Of a stretch of DNA of 64,000 bases, positions 8,189-17,654 are shown in pieces. Below the pieces are notes generated by a model. It worked only from the letters and a program-made list of their open reading frames with translations. It was not told the DNA's origin and ran no database searches. Position 1 is the first letter of the stretch. Every line of letters begins with the position of its first letter. This DNA is from Enteractinococcus helveticum (GTDB lineage: Bacteria; Actinomycetota; Actinomycetes; Actinomycetales; Micrococcaceae): NCBI RefSeq assembly GCF_001657475.1, contig NZ_LXEY01000010.1, positions 1 to 64,000 of the forward strand. The letters are read 5' to 3'. The position numbers were made by a program, and so were the translations under genes.

Positions 8189-10597
8189 ATGACCGACGTT
8201 CTTTGGTTTTCCGAACTTGGCCTCGACGACCTTGATCGAGTCGGCGGCAAAAACGCCTCGCTTGGCGAGATGATCCGCAGTCTCAGCGCGGCTGGGGTCA
8301 AAGTCCCAGACGGTTTCGCCACAACCGCGGATGCCTACTGGCGCTTCCTGCGAGAGTCCGGCCTTGACACGCGCATCGCGGGAATCCTTGAGGGTCTAGA
8401 CAGCGACAACGTCGAAGCCTTGGCGCAGGCAGGGACACAGATTCGGGACTTGATCGTCCAGACCCCATTCCCGGCCGGGTTCGACCAACAGATCCGCACC
8501 GCCTATGCCACGCTGACCGATAATCACGGCGGGGATACCGACGTCTCCTGGGCAGTGCGCTCCAGTGCCACGGCTGAGGACCTGCCCGACGCTTCCTTTG
8601 CCGGCCAGCAGGAGACCTTCCTGAACATCCGGGGCGTGGAGAATGTCTTGCGCGCGATCAAGGACGTCTTTGCCTCTCTGTATAACGACCGGGCCATCGC
8701 CTACCGGGTCCATCACGGTTTTGCCCACGCAGATGTGGCCATTTCGGCCGGTATCCAACGCATGGTTCGCTCCGATCTGGGTGCCTCAGGAGTTATGTTC
8801 ACCATGGACACCGAGTCAGGTTTTACCGACGCGGTTTTTATCACTTCCTCCTACGGCTTGGGCGAATCGGTGGTCCAAGGCGCGGTGAACCCGGACGAGT
8901 TCTACGTTCACAAGCCTGCCTTGGCGGCCGGCTGTCCTGCGATTCTGAAGCGTGGGCTTGGAGAGAAAGCCGTGCAGATGACCTACACCGAGTCCCAGGA
9001 GATTGGTCGGACCGTCGATTTCGTGCCCGTTCCCCTGGCGCAGCGCAGTCGCTTCAGTCTCACGGACGAGGAAGTCCAGCAGTTAGCCCGGCACGCGGTG
9101 GCGATTGAAACCCACTACGGCCGACCCATGGACATCGAATGGGGCAAGGACGGGATGGACGGGGAACTGTACATCCTGCAGGCCCGTGCCGAAACCGTTG
9201 AGTCCCGCAAGGCTACCGGTACCGTTTCCCGCTACACACTCAATGAACGCTCTGTTGTCCTGGCCGAGGGCCGGGCCATCGGCCAGCGCATCGGCTCCGG
9301 CCAGGTCCGTGTGCTGACCTCAATCGACCAGATGGCCTCGTTCCAGCCCGGCGACGTCCTGGTAGCGAATATGACCGACCCGGATTGGGAGCCGATCATG
9401 AAGAAAGCCGCAGCCATCGTCACCGACCGTGGCGGGCGCACATGTCACGCCGCTATCATCGCCAGGGAACTGGGTGTTCCGGCCATAGTCGGCACCGGGG
9501 ATGCCTCCAAGGTTCTGGCCGACGGTACGCCGGTGACCGTCTCCTGTGCCGAGGGCGAAGCAGGCTTTGTCTACGAAGGCCTGCTGGATTATTCACTACA
9601 AGAGACCACCCTAGACACGATGCCGCCGGCACCGGTGAAGATCATGATGAACGTCGGCACCCCCGAACAGGCCTTCAGCTTTTCCCGGCTCCCGAACAGC
9701 GGCGTCGGGCTGGCCCGTTTGGAATTTATCATCAACCGTCAGATCGGGATCCATCCCAATGCGCTGCTGGCCGTAGCCGGTGAGATAGAGCGTCCAGCCA
9801 CTCTCTCGGATGATACCGTGCGAGAAATCCAGGAAAGAATCACGGCATACGACGGGCCGCGGGACTACTACGTAAAGCGTCTTGCCGAAGGCATTGCCAC
9901 CATCGCCGCGGCCTTCGCACCCGAACCAGTGATTATCCGGCTTTCGGATTTCAAGTCCAACGAATACGCCAACCTCCTGGGCGGTCCCGCCTTCGAACCG
10001 GTCGAAGAGAACCCCATGATCGGATACCGAGGAGCCTCCCGGTATCTCTCAGAATCATTCCGTCAGGCCTTCGAGCTTGAGTGCGAGGCACTAAAGCTCG
10101 CTCGCAATGAGATGAGCCTGACGAACATCAAGCTCATGGTCCCCTTCGTACGCACCCTTCACGAGGCGCGCGGCGTGATCGAGCTGCTTGCCGCCAACGG
10201 GCTGGTCCGCGGCGAAAACGGCCTGGAGATCGTCATGATGTGCGAGGTGCCAACCAACGCGCTGCTGGCCGATGAGTTTCTGGACTACTTCGATGGCTTC
10301 TCCATTGGCTCCAACGACCTGACCCAGCTCACCCTCGGCCTGGACAGGGACTCAGCACTGGTTGCCGGGGCGTTTGACGAACGGAACCCGGCGGTCACCA
10401 AGCTCTTGGAAATGGCCATTTCCGCCTGCCGTGCCCGTGGCAAATACGTGGGCATCTGTGGCCAGGGACCCAGCGACCATCCGGACTTTGCGCAATGGCT
10501 CCTGGAGCAGGGCATCAGTTCGATCTCGCTGAATCCCGACGCCGTGATCGACACTTGGCTGCTCCTAGCCAAGGCCGGAACCGGTGCGGAACTCTAA
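8189..10597 (+). CDS. ppsA: pyruvate, water dikinase (phosphoenolpyruvate synthase)
   Basis: The product is 802 residues, the standard length. It makes PEP from pyruvate and ATP for gluconeogenesis. The N-terminal ATP/pyruvate-binding domain begins [20 protein letters not shown] and contains [20 protein letters not shown]. The swivelling phosphohistidine domain has GGRTCHAAI with His420. The C-terminal PEP-binding barrel has [17 protein letters not shown] and [11 protein letters not shown]. The frame is open back to 7997, but ATG 8189 has AAGGAG at 8175-8180 and matches family N-termini. The regulator gene ppsR follows immediately, so the two are translationally coupled. Confidence 0.95.
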   Translation: MTDVLWFSELGLDDLDRVGGKNASLGEMIRSLSAAGVKVPDGFATTADAYWRFLRESGLDTRIAGILEGLDSDNVEALAQAGTQIRDLIVQTPFPAGFDQQIRTAYATLTDNHGGDTDVSWAVRSSATAEDLPDASFAGQQETFLNIRGVENVLRAIKDVFASLYNDRAIAYRVHHGFAHADVAISAGIQRMVRSDLGASGVMFTMDTESGFTDAVFITSSYGLGESVVQGAVNPDEFYVHKPALAAGCPAILKRGLGEKAVQMTYTESQEIGRTVDFVPVPLAQRSRFSLTDEEVQQLARHAVAIETHYGRPMDIEWGKDGMDGELYILQARAETVESRKATGTVSRYTLNERSVVLAEGRAIGQRIGSGQVRVLTSIDQMASFQPGDVLVANMTDPDWEPIMKKAAAIVTDRGGRTCHAAIIARELGVPAIVGTGDASKVLADGTPVTVSCAEGEAGFVYEGLLDYSLQETTLDTMPPAPVKIMMNVGTPEQAFSFSRLPNSGVGLARLEFIINRQIGIHPNALLAVAGEIERPATLSDDTVREIQERITAYDGPRDYYVKRLAEGIATIAAAFAPEPVIIRLSDFKSNEYANLLGGPAFEPVEENPMIGYRGASRYLSESFRQAFELECEALKLARNEMSLTNIKLMVPFVRTLHEARGVIELLAANGLVRGENGLEIVMMCEVPTNALLADEFLDYFDGFSIGSNDLTQLTLGLDRDSALVAGAFDERNPAVTKLLEMAISACRARGKYVGICGQGPSDHPDFAQWLLEQGISSISLNPDAVIDTWLLLAKAGTGAEL

Positions 10598-11452
10598 GTG
10601 ACCGACGCACATAGCCTAGACACCGCGGCGGCCGGGCCCAGCCAGCCCGCCTCCGCGGTATTCTTCCTATCGGATAGCACCGGCGTCACCGCCGAAACAC
10701 TGGGCAATTCCTTGCTGACTCAGTTTCCCGACCACAGATTTCAACGCCACACCGTTCCCTTCATCGCGTCCGTCGAGGAAGCCGAAAACGTAGTCCAAGA
10801 CATCAACACTGTCGCATTAACAGACAAGCGGCCCATCATCTTCTCCACGGTGGTCAACCCGGCCATCCGTGCGCTGCTGTCACGAAGCAACGGGCACTTC
10901 ATCGATCTGCTCGGCAGCCATACCGCCCAGCTGGAGGACGCCCTGCAGACTACGGCCAGCCCAGAACCTGGCAGGGCCCACGGCCTTGGCGACGCCATCC
11001 GATACCAGTCGCGCATCGCCGCCGTCGAGTATGCCATCGAGCACGACGACGGACAGTCCATCCGCGCTCTAGATCGGGCTGAGCTGATCCTGATTGCACC
11101 CTCGCGATGTGGCAAAACCCCGACGATGATGTATCTGGCGCTGCAGCACGGCGTCCTGGCCGCCAACTTCCCGCTGATCGACGAGGACTTTACCAGCCAG
11201 ACCCTACCGGAGCCGCTGCGCCCCTTTGTCAGCAAATGCTTCGGACTGACGTTCCTGCCGGCGCGGCTGAGCCAGATTCGTCAGGAGCGTCGGCCGGGCA
11301 GCAACTACGCCTCGTTATCCCAGTGCAGCTGGGAACTGCGCAACGCTCAGGATCTCTACGCAATGCACGGCATCCCCTACGTGAACTCGGCGTCTATGTC
11401 GGTCGAGGAGATCTCCGCGACCATCCTGCAGCGGATGAACTTATCATCATAG
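10598..11452 (+). CDS. ppsR: PEP synthase regulatory protein (DUF299 kinase/pyrophosphorylase)
   Basis: The product is 284 residues of the PSRP/DUF299 family, which inactivates PEP synthase by ADP-dependent threonine phosphorylation and reactivates it by Pi-dependent dephosphorylation. The N-terminus VFFLSDSTGVTAETLGNSLL is typical, and the P-loop-like APSRCGKTPTM lies at about residues 167-177. The GTG start at 10598 directly follows the ppsA stop codon, so the pair forms a tightly coupled operon. This arrangement strongly supports both assignments. Confidence 0.93.
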   Translation: MTDAHSLDTAAAGPSQPASAVFFLSDSTGVTAETLGNSLLTQFPDHRFQRHTVPFIASVEEAENVVQDINTVALTDKRPIIFSTVVNPAIRALLSRSNGHFIDLLGSHTAQLEDALQTTASPEPGRAHGLGDAIRYQSRIAAVEYAIEHDDGQSIRALDRAELILIAPSRCGKTPTMMYLALQHGVLAANFPLIDEDFTSQTLPEPLRPFVSKCFGLTFLPARLSQIRQERRPGSNYASLSQCSWELRNAQDLYAMHGIPYVNSASMSVEEISATILQRMNLSS

Positions 11453-11459
11453 CGCTCTA

Positions 11460-12392
11460 CTAATGGACGGGTTGGGGTGCATGTCGGCTCATCTTTCGGT
11501 CGGCGATGACCATCACGGTGACAACCGCAGCACCGATAATCGCCAGCAGAATGTTCAGGCCAACGCCGTCGGAAATGGGTTGCAGGACGCCGTCGTCATT
11601 TTGATACGGCCATAGGGCGCGCAGGGCACCGATCATGACTCCGGACAGGATGATCAGGGTGGTGGCGTGGTGGTGTTCCAGCAGCCATTTCATGCACTGG
11701 ACCACCACGACTGCACCGATGGCAAGGCCTGCAAGAAACACGCCGATGTACCCCAGGTCGAGGGCTTCGACTGCGCGCAGGGTGGGTTCGTAGAGGCCGA
11801 GGGTCAGCAGTACGAGCGAGCCGGAAAGCCCGGGGAGTACGAGTGCGGAGACGGCGATGGCGGCGGCGGGCAGCACGATGTACCAGTGCGGTTCCAGCGC
11901 CAGGGTGGCTGGCAGTGACAGCACGATAAGAGCGACTGCGGCCCCGGCGATGAACATGGCCAGGTGGCGCCAGTCGAGGCGTTTTTTGCGGTAGGCGACG
12001 TCGTCGCGGACCATCAGCAGTGGGACCATGACGGAGGCTGCGACCATGCCGAAGAATAGCGAGCGCATACGCTGGGGGTAGGTTTCATATAAGTCAACGA
12101 CCGGGCCGGCGACGGTGAAGACTGCGGCGACCATGCCGATGCCTAAGGGGATGAGCAGGCGCCAGGAGATATGGCTCCAGTATTCGCGGGCTTCGTCGCG
12201 CCGTCCGCGGACTAGCGACAGGCCCCAGTGGATCATGGCGGAGGCGGATTCGATGAGTTGTTTGTAGATGCCCACGACCAGGGCGACCGTGCCGCCGGAG
12301 ATGCCTGGGATGGTTTCCACAATGCCGATGAGCACGCCGCGAATGAGGTTGCCGATCAGCGAAGTTTTTCGGGTGGGGGTGTCTGGGCGCAT
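11460..12392 (-). CDS. DUF368 membrane protein (PopT-like polyprenyl-phosphate transporter)
   Basis: The product is 310 residues with about eight to nine hydrophobic segments. The N-terminal signature GVLIGIVETIPGISGGTVAL is the hallmark of DUF368, and its repeat-like counterpart VLPGLSGSLVLLTLGLYEP appears in the second half. DUF368 proteins have been linked to recycling of the cell-wall lipid carrier undecaprenyl phosphate, so a role in envelope lipid flipping is likely by family. The 3' end converges on ppsR with only about 7 bp between the stop codons. Tandem 23-bp repeats lie about 80 bp upstream of the start. Confidence 0.85.
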   Translation of the reverse strand: MRPDTPTRKTSLIGNLIRGVLIGIVETIPGISGGTVALVVGIYKQLIESASAMIHWGLSLVRGRRDEAREYWSHISWRLLIPLGIGMVAAVFTVAGPVVDLYETYPQRMRSLFFGMVAASVMVPLLMVRDDVAYRKKRLDWRHLAMFIAGAAVALIVLSLPATLALEPHWYIVLPAAAIAVSALVLPGLSGSLVLLTLGLYEPTLRAVEALDLGYIGVFLAGLAIGAVVVVQCMKWLLEHHHATTLIILSGVMIGALRALWPYQNDDGVLQPISDGVGLNILLAIIGAAVVTVMVIADRKMSRHAPQPVH

Positions 12393-12469
12393 CTACTCAC
12401 AATCCTTGAATCAGGCCTAGATTAGTGTAGCTGCCTGAGTGCCTGCTCCACGAACGCGCAAGTGGAAAT

Positions 12470-12528
12470 CTGCAAAATGTAAAACAGGATACCTGCAGAA
12501 TGTAAAACAGGATACCTGCAGAATGCAC
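12470..12528. repeat. tandem 23-bp direct repeats upstream of the DUF368 gene
   Basis: Two adjacent 23-bp units (12470-12492 and 12493-12515) differ at one base, and a third partial copy (12516-12528) diverges after its first 11 bases. The unit core is GTAAAACAGGATACCTGCA. They lie in the promoter-proximal region between the YjbR gene and the DUF368 gene and may be repeated operator sites; no known regulator motif was recognised. The rest of 12393-12659 holds no convincing gene. Confidence 0.7.
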
Positions 12529-12659
12529 AAATAGGAGATGCCATACAAACATTTCCACTCCAAGCCCTGACCGCCAAGAGCCTGCCGCAGACACGAAAAA
12601 CGACACCGTCAGGGACGGCAACATCCCGGTCTTAGTAAATTGTTTCGATATTGGATGGC

Positions 12660-13049
12660 TCAAGTTTGAGGGGTAGTTCCAAAAGTATCGAGATCAATGG
12701 GTCGCAGAGCACGTGGTAGTCCGGCCACCACGAGGCGGTATGAATCAGTGATCAATTCCTGGATGAGTCCCGGATGGTTACTGGTACCGGTGGCAAGCGA
12801 AATCCAGTGCCGCTTATTCATATGATATCCGGGTGTGATCTCAGGATATTGCAGACGGAGTGCTGCAGCGTCTTCGGGTTCTGCTTTGACCACCACGATG
12901 GGGCCAGTGGCAATTTCGGTCAAAATGATGAAAACTTTGCGTTTGACTTTATACACTTCGGACTCCGGCCCAAATGGCTGGCTCCATTGTGAGGACGGGA
13001 GTTGGTCGGCCACGGATCTGGCCAATTCGTGCAGCTGGGATGGTCGCAT
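12660..13049 (-). CDS. MmcQ/YjbR-family protein
   Basis: The product is 129 residues. The sequence has the YjbR fold features: a central FIILTEIATGPIVVVKAEPEDAAAL strand-helix, PGYHMNKRHWISL, and a C-terminal helix with LITDSYRLVVAGLP. The family has a CyaY-like/double-wing DNA-binding fold, and its biochemical role is generally unknown. ATG 13049 is chosen because GGAAGG lies about 9 nt upstream; the frame is open 25 codons further upstream without an RBS. Confidence 0.8.
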   Translation of the reverse strand: MRPSQLHELARSVADQLPSSQWSQPFGPESEVYKVKRKVFIILTEIATGPIVVVKAEPEDAAALRLQYPEITPGYHMNKRHWISLATGTSNHPGLIQELITDSYRLVVAGLPRALRPIDLDTFGTTPQT

Positions 13050-13152
13050 ATGTGATGCCTTCCTACTCCTGATGACCTGTCGAATACGGCATGTCGCAGG
13101 GTAGCTCCATTTTCGCAGCGTCAATGTGGTGCAAGCAAGGCAGGCATGACGC

Positions 13153-13199
13153 CTCAGCCCGGGTACTCTTTTTCATGGAAAAAGAGTACCCGGGCTGAG
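13153..13199. terminator. perfect 22-bp-stem hairpin terminator
   Basis: The arms 13153-13174 and 13178-13199 are perfectly complementary over 22 bp around the three-base loop ATG. The apex of each arm is an A5/T5 run and the base is GC-rich (CTCAGCCCGGG). It lies just 3' of the MFS transporter gene on the minus strand and is the probable terminator. Confidence 0.85.
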
Positions 13200-13222
13200 A
13201 CAGTTACGTAAGCTGGGAAGTC

Positions 13223-14581
13223 TTATTTGGCTTCGGTAATCACGACGTCGTCTTTAACGCGCAGTCGTTCGCCAAGGAACCCGCCCAGTGCGGTCAGCAG
13301 GGAGACGATGACCAGCAGGACGACGGCTGGCATAACGGATGGGGTTTCTTGGATACAGGTCATCCAGGTTGCGATGAACGGTAGGAATCCGGTGAGTGCC
13401 CCGGCTAGGTTGTAGCCCAGGGAGACGCCCGAGTAGCGCAGTTCCACGGGGAAGAGTTCGGCCAGTAGCGCGCCGGTGACCGAGTAGGTGATGGTCAACA
13501 GGCCAATGCCGGCAGAGATTGCGAAGATGATGGCCCAGACTTCACCGGTATCGATCATCATGAACAGCGGCCAAGCGGCAAGCGCGGTCAGAATACCACC
13601 GATGAACGTGACGCGACCCGGGCCGAGGCGTTCGGCGACGCGGCCGAAGACCACCACGACGACCATCTGCACCAGCGCTGCAATGACCGTGGCATTGACG
13701 ACGTCGCCGCGAGCGACGTCCAGCACGGTGGTGGTGTAGGAGATGACATAGGTGTTCATAAGGTAGAACCCGCCGACACCCAATAGGGCTGCACAGATTG
13801 CGACGACGAGGCGACCGAAGGCTTTGGTGAAGACCGCGGCTGCTGGAACCTTGGGTCGGTCATCCATTTCGGCGAGTTGCTCAAAGACCGGGGATTCTTC
13901 AACTTTGAGTCGAATCCACAGCGCGACGGCCAACAGGGGGAAGGCAGCCAAAAACGGGAGGCGCCAGCCCCAGGAGTTGACGGTTTCTTCTGGCATCAAC
14001 AACACCAGCGAGAAGGCACCCGAGGACAACAGGGTACCCACCGGTGAGCCGAGCTGGACCATCGCGGCGTAGCGGGCACGTTTTTCCGGTGGGGCGTGTT
14101 CGATGGCGATCGTGGTCGCACCACCCCATTCACCACCAACGGCCAGACCTTGGAAAAGTCGCAGAACCACTAACAGGACTGGCGCGGCGAGACCGATTTG
14201 GTCGTAGGCGGGCAGCATACCGATAATGCCGGTGGCCACACCGATCAACACAATCGACAGGATCAGGGTTGGACGCCGTCCCCAGCGGTCTCCGAGAATA
14301 CCGAATACGAATGCGCCGATCGGGCGCGCAGCAAAACCGACACCAAAGGTTGCAAAGGATGCCAACACGGCGGCGGTGGGGTTCAGTTCGGTAAAGAACA
14401 GGAAATTGAAGACCAGCGCTGCTGCGGTGCCGAATAAAAAGTAGTCGTACCATTCCAGTGCGGTCCCGGCAAAGGCAGCCCGGGCAATGCGCGCGACGTC
14501 TTTGGGGTTGACCTGCAGGGTTTCTTCCTTCGGCGGGGGCGTGTCTGCCGCCGCGACGGGGGAACGAGAATCGTCGCTCAC
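13223..14581 (-). CDS. MFS transporter, metabolite:H+ symporter (MHS) family
   Basis: The product is 452 residues with 12 predicted membrane helices. The first helix FAGTALEWYDYFLFG and the loop GILGDRWGRRPTL are typical of the MHS subgroup (ShiA/KgtP/ProP type), which imports organic acids or zwitterions with protons. Substrate specificity cannot be read from the sequence. The gene is in the same orientation as, and 92 bp downstream of, the PucR regulator, and near two amidohydrolases. It may import the compound they degrade (inference). Confidence 0.9.
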   Translation of the reverse strand: MSDDSRSPVAAADTPPPKEETLQVNPKDVARIARAAFAGTALEWYDYFLFGTAAALVFNFLFFTELNPTAAVLASFATFGVGFAARPIGAFVFGILGDRWGRRPTLILSIVLIGVATGIIGMLPAYDQIGLAAPVLLVVLRLFQGLAVGGEWGGATTIAIEHAPPEKRARYAAMVQLGSPVGTLLSSGAFSLVLLMPEETVNSWGWRLPFLAAFPLLAVALWIRLKVEESPVFEQLAEMDDRPKVPAAAVFTKAFGRLVVAICAALLGVGGFYLMNTYVISYTTTVLDVARGDVVNATVIAALVQMVVVVVFGRVAERLGPGRVTFIGGILTALAAWPLFMMIDTGEVWAIIFAISAGIGLLTITYSVTGALLAELFPVELRYSGVSLGYNLAGALTGFLPFIATWMTCIQETPSVMPAVVLLVIVSLLTALGGFLGERLRVKDDVVITEAK

Positions 14582-14673
14582 GCGAAGCCTCCTTGTACGG
14601 GTGAATGATTACCCCAATATTTCGGCATGACCCACACCACACGCAATGGAAGCTTGCACTGTGGACACCGAGG

Positions 14674-15918
14674 TCATTTGTGCATTTGCATTTTGGGTGA
14701 GGCCAGGACCAGGGTTGCCAGCACGGCGTCGCGGGGAATTTTGACGTCGAGCCCAGTGGTCGCTTCGAAGCTGCGCAACCGATTGATCACGGTGTTCCGG
14801 TGCCGATCAACACGCGACGCTGTGGTTTTGATTGACCCGGTGTCCAAGAAGTGTTCGATGGTGGTGATGACTTCGTGCAGCTCTGGTGCTGGAAGTTGCA
14901 CGAGATCGGCCAGATAGCTGTCAGGAAAGTCCGGCAGCAACGTGGACAGCGTGTCTGAGATTGCCGCGGGCCAGAGGGTTTCGATGCTCATCAGTCCGGG
15001 AGCTTCCGGCTGGTATTCCATGAGCCTGGTGAGCGCGGCGACGGCGTTGGGTACGGTTGCTAAGCCAGTGATTCGACTGGCGTAGCCACCGGCATAGTCG
15101 TGGCACAGTGTGGCAAGCGGGGTGGCCTTCGGTGCGCGTTGCTGGATCAGGCAGTAGCCCGATCGGTAGGGGTAGCCCAGGATCTTGCCGGCGGCTAATG
15201 GTTCGGCCAGCGCATCTTGGACTTCAAGCACCGCAGATTCATTAATGACAACGACCTCGAACTCTGCGTTGACTTCGACGTTGAGTCCCTGGGCGATGGT
15301 ATCCAGACTGGCGGGGGTCAGTTGGCTGGAGTTCAGCAGTCGGGCCATGTGCCGTTCGGTGGCCAGCCGCGCGTCTCGGGCAATCCGTGCGGTTTCTGCC
15401 AGGAACTCCAGCTGCACTTCGCGAATGTAGCGCTCAATCGTGGTCAACATGGTCTCGGCGTGATCGACTAACACCGGCATCTCGTCGGGGCTCATCGTGG
15501 CTCGGATGCGACGCCACAGCACCACAAAGTCTAAACGGATCGCAGCCATGAGGTCTTCGATCTGGATTTTCTGTCGGGCGCGGCGAACCCCAAGCCGTCG
15601 CGCCGCGTTCTGCTTGTGCTCGGTCATGGGTTTGCCCATCATCCGGTCTAATAAATAGCGAAAGGTCTCGATCGCGGTGTGCCGTAAATCGGTGAGCTCC
15701 ACCAGGCCGTCTTCGTACAGGCTGCGACCGTGCAGTTCGGCCAGAAAATCGTCGACAATCGAATCCAGGTCATCGGCAACCCGTTGCAAAATGGCCTGCC
15801 AGCTGGCCGCATTTGGCGTAGCTGCAATCTGGGCTACGGCGTCGTCGGCGGGTTCTGCTGGGCGAGTGTCGTTAGGCATATGCATAATTCTAGAGGGCTC
15901 AGGGTCATATTTTGCCAT
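14674..15918 (-). CDS. PucR/CdaR-type helix-turn-helix regulator
   Basis: The product is 414 residues. The C-terminal about 60 residues form the PucR HTH: HEVITTIEHFLDTGSIKTTA, then RHRNTVINRLRSFEATTGLD. The N-terminal part contains a helical region resembling the sensory domain found in this family (RsbRD-like). PucR-type proteins commonly activate purine, ureide or amino-acid catabolism. The gene is divergent from a YtcJ-type amidohydrolase and followed by the MHS transporter, fitting local control of both. The start at ATG 15918 has no clear RBS; ATG 15885 and ATG 15879 are alternatives. Confidence 0.85.
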   Translation of the reverse strand: MAKYDPEPSRIMHMPNDTRPAEPADDAVAQIAATPNAASWQAILQRVADDLDSIVDDFLAELHGRSLYEDGLVELTDLRHTAIETFRYLLDRMMGKPMTEHKQNAARRLGVRRARQKIQIEDLMAAIRLDFVVLWRRIRATMSPDEMPVLVDHAETMLTTIERYIREVQLEFLAETARIARDARLATERHMARLLNSSQLTPASLDTIAQGLNVEVNAEFEVVVINESAVLEVQDALAEPLAAGKILGYPYRSGYCLIQQRAPKATPLATLCHDYAGGYASRITGLATVPNAVAALTRLMEYQPEAPGLMSIETLWPAAISDTLSTLLPDFPDSYLADLVQLPAPELHEVITTIEHFLDTGSIKTTASRVDRHRNTVINRLRSFEATTGLDVKIPRDAVLATLVLASPKMQMHK

Positions 15919-15985
15919 TGCAGCGCAGAGCCAACCTTTATTGAATCAGGCTAGGAGTAATGTACGTCGAAAGGATGCTGCGGTT

Positions 15986-17641
15986 ATGCGCTTGGATACC
16001 CTGATTCACAATGCACAGATCGTGACGGGTGATCCCAACCGCCCCACGGCCTCCCGGATTGGGATGTGGCAGGGGCTCATCGTGGGCCTTGATGAACAAC
16101 TTGATCCGCTACTGGCTGGCCCGGACGCTGCGGCACCTGCCCAGGTGTTTGATGCGGCAGGTGCGTGCATTGTGGCCGGGTTCAACGATGTGCACGCCCA
16201 CAGTGTGTGGTTTGGGCAGACGCTGATTGAAATCGATCTGGCCGAGGCGAAGACTCCCGACGACGTTTATGCCGCCATCGCATCGCGCATCAATTCCTTT
16301 GAGCGTGGCGATTGGGTGATCTGTTCGAATTTCAACCCCCTGCAGATGACCGGCAGTGTGGATCGTGATCGTCTCGATACGGTTGCCCTGGGGCGCCCGG
16401 TGCTGATCAAACATCGCTCTGGCCACGCGTACACCGTCAACGGGGTGGCGCTTAGTCTTGCGGGCGTTGAAGACCGCCCCACCGAGCAGCCGGAGGGTGG
16501 CGAAATCGTCACGGATGAGACGGGCCGAGCCACCGGATTACTGGATGAGAACGCGATGCGCGCTGTTCAGGATTTACTGCAGCCCGAGGCGCTCGAACCG
16601 GTGGCAGATGCCCTTGCCGCGGCGTCGCAGCACTACCTGACCGAGGGGCTGACGTCGGTGACCGATGCGGGGATTGCCGGGGGTTGGATCGGGCATACTC
16701 CACGAGAATTCGCAGCGTATCAGTTGGCTGCCGACCGTGGCCTGCTCAAACACCGCTCCCAAACCATGATCACCATGGATGCCTTGCACGAATTGCCCGG
16801 CCACACCAACGACCCATCAGCCCGCGGCCTGGATGCAGGCATCCGCTCGGGGGTGGGCGATGCGCGCCTGCAGATCGGACCGGTCAAAGTCTTCACCGAT
16901 GGTTCCCTGCTCGGTGCAACCGCCGCGATGACCGAAGAATACGCGCATTGTCAGCACAACCACGGCTATATGCAGGGCGACCCCGAAACCATGCGCGCCA
17001 ACGTCATTGACGCCGCCGGCGCCGGCTGGGCGCTGGCCCTGCATGCGATCGGCGATGCGGCCATCGACTTTGCCATCGAAACCATCACCCAGGCCCGCCG
17101 CATCCACGGCCCCGGCCCGCTACCCGACCGCATCGAACACGGCGGGGTGGTCCGCGACGACCAAATCACCCTGATGGCCAACCAGAACATTGTGCTGGTC
17201 CCCCAGCCATACTTCATTTCCGTATTTGGCGAGGGGATGTTCCACAATCTTGGCCCAGATCGCGCCACGCTGTCGTATCCAGCACGAAGATTGCTCGACG
17301 CTGGTATGATCCTCCCTGGAAGCTCGGACCGTCCGGTCGCCCACGGGGCACCACTTGCTGTCATCCAAGCTTTCGCCCAACGACTTACCGAAGCAGGCAA
17401 CCCATACGGGATCAACGACCGCATTACCGTTGCCGAAGCTCTGCACGCGTATACCGTTGGATCTGCTCGGGCAACCGGGTGGGGACACAAGAAAGGCACG
17501 CTGGCCAGCGGTTATCTCGCTGATCTGGTCGTCCTTGGGGCACATCCACTGCATGTGAACGTCGCCGAGGTCGCCCACATCCCAATCGTTGCCACCATGG
17601 TCGGCGGCGTCATCGAATACGGCCAACTCGACGCTCACTAA
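15986..17641 (+). CDS. metal-dependent amidohydrolase family 3 (YtcJ-like)
   Basis: The product is 551 residues. Metal-binding H70-A-H72 in GFNDVHAHSVWFG, LALHAIGDAAIDFAI and DRIEHGG are the classic TIM-barrel amidohydrolase ligands, and a C-terminal SSDRPV-like segment with KGTLASGYLADLVVL closes the beta-sandwich. The frame is open far upstream over the divergent regulator gene, but ATG 15986 matches family N-termini and has AAAGGA about 11 nt upstream. YtcJ-type enzymes hydrolyse N-acyl, amide or cyclic substrates. It is followed 13 bp later by an N-carbamoyl-amino-acid/allantoate-type hydrolase, suggesting consecutive hydrolytic steps. Confidence 0.9.
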   Translation: MRLDTLIHNAQIVTGDPNRPTASRIGMWQGLIVGLDEQLDPLLAGPDAAAPAQVFDAAGACIVAGFNDVHAHSVWFGQTLIEIDLAEAKTPDDVYAAIASRINSFERGDWVICSNFNPLQMTGSVDRDRLDTVALGRPVLIKHRSGHAYTVNGVALSLAGVEDRPTEQPEGGEIVTDETGRATGLLDENAMRAVQDLLQPEALEPVADALAAASQHYLTEGLTSVTDAGIAGGWIGHTPREFAAYQLAADRGLLKHRSQTMITMDALHELPGHTNDPSARGLDAGIRSGVGDARLQIGPVKVFTDGSLLGATAAMTEEYAHCQHNHGYMQGDPETMRANVIDAAGAGWALALHAIGDAAIDFAIETITQARRIHGPGPLPDRIEHGGVVRDDQITLMANQNIVLVPQPYFISVFGEGMFHNLGPDRATLSYPARRLLDAGMILPGSSDRPVAHGAPLAVIQAFAQRLTEAGNPYGINDRITVAEALHAYTVGSARATGWGHKKGTLASGYLADLVVLGAHPLHVNVAEVAHIPIVATMVGGVIEYGQLDAH

Positions 17642-17654
17642 CCCCCAGGAACCC

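Noticed and set aside
12397..12663. 88-residue minus-strand frame upstream of the DUF368 gene
   Set aside because: It runs through the tandem repeats, has no family features and no RBS; composition is unlike the neighbouring proteins.
15677..15985. 103-codon upstream extension of the YtcJ-type amidohydrolase
   Set aside because: It lies antisense over the PucR gene and does not resemble amidohydrolase N-termini.
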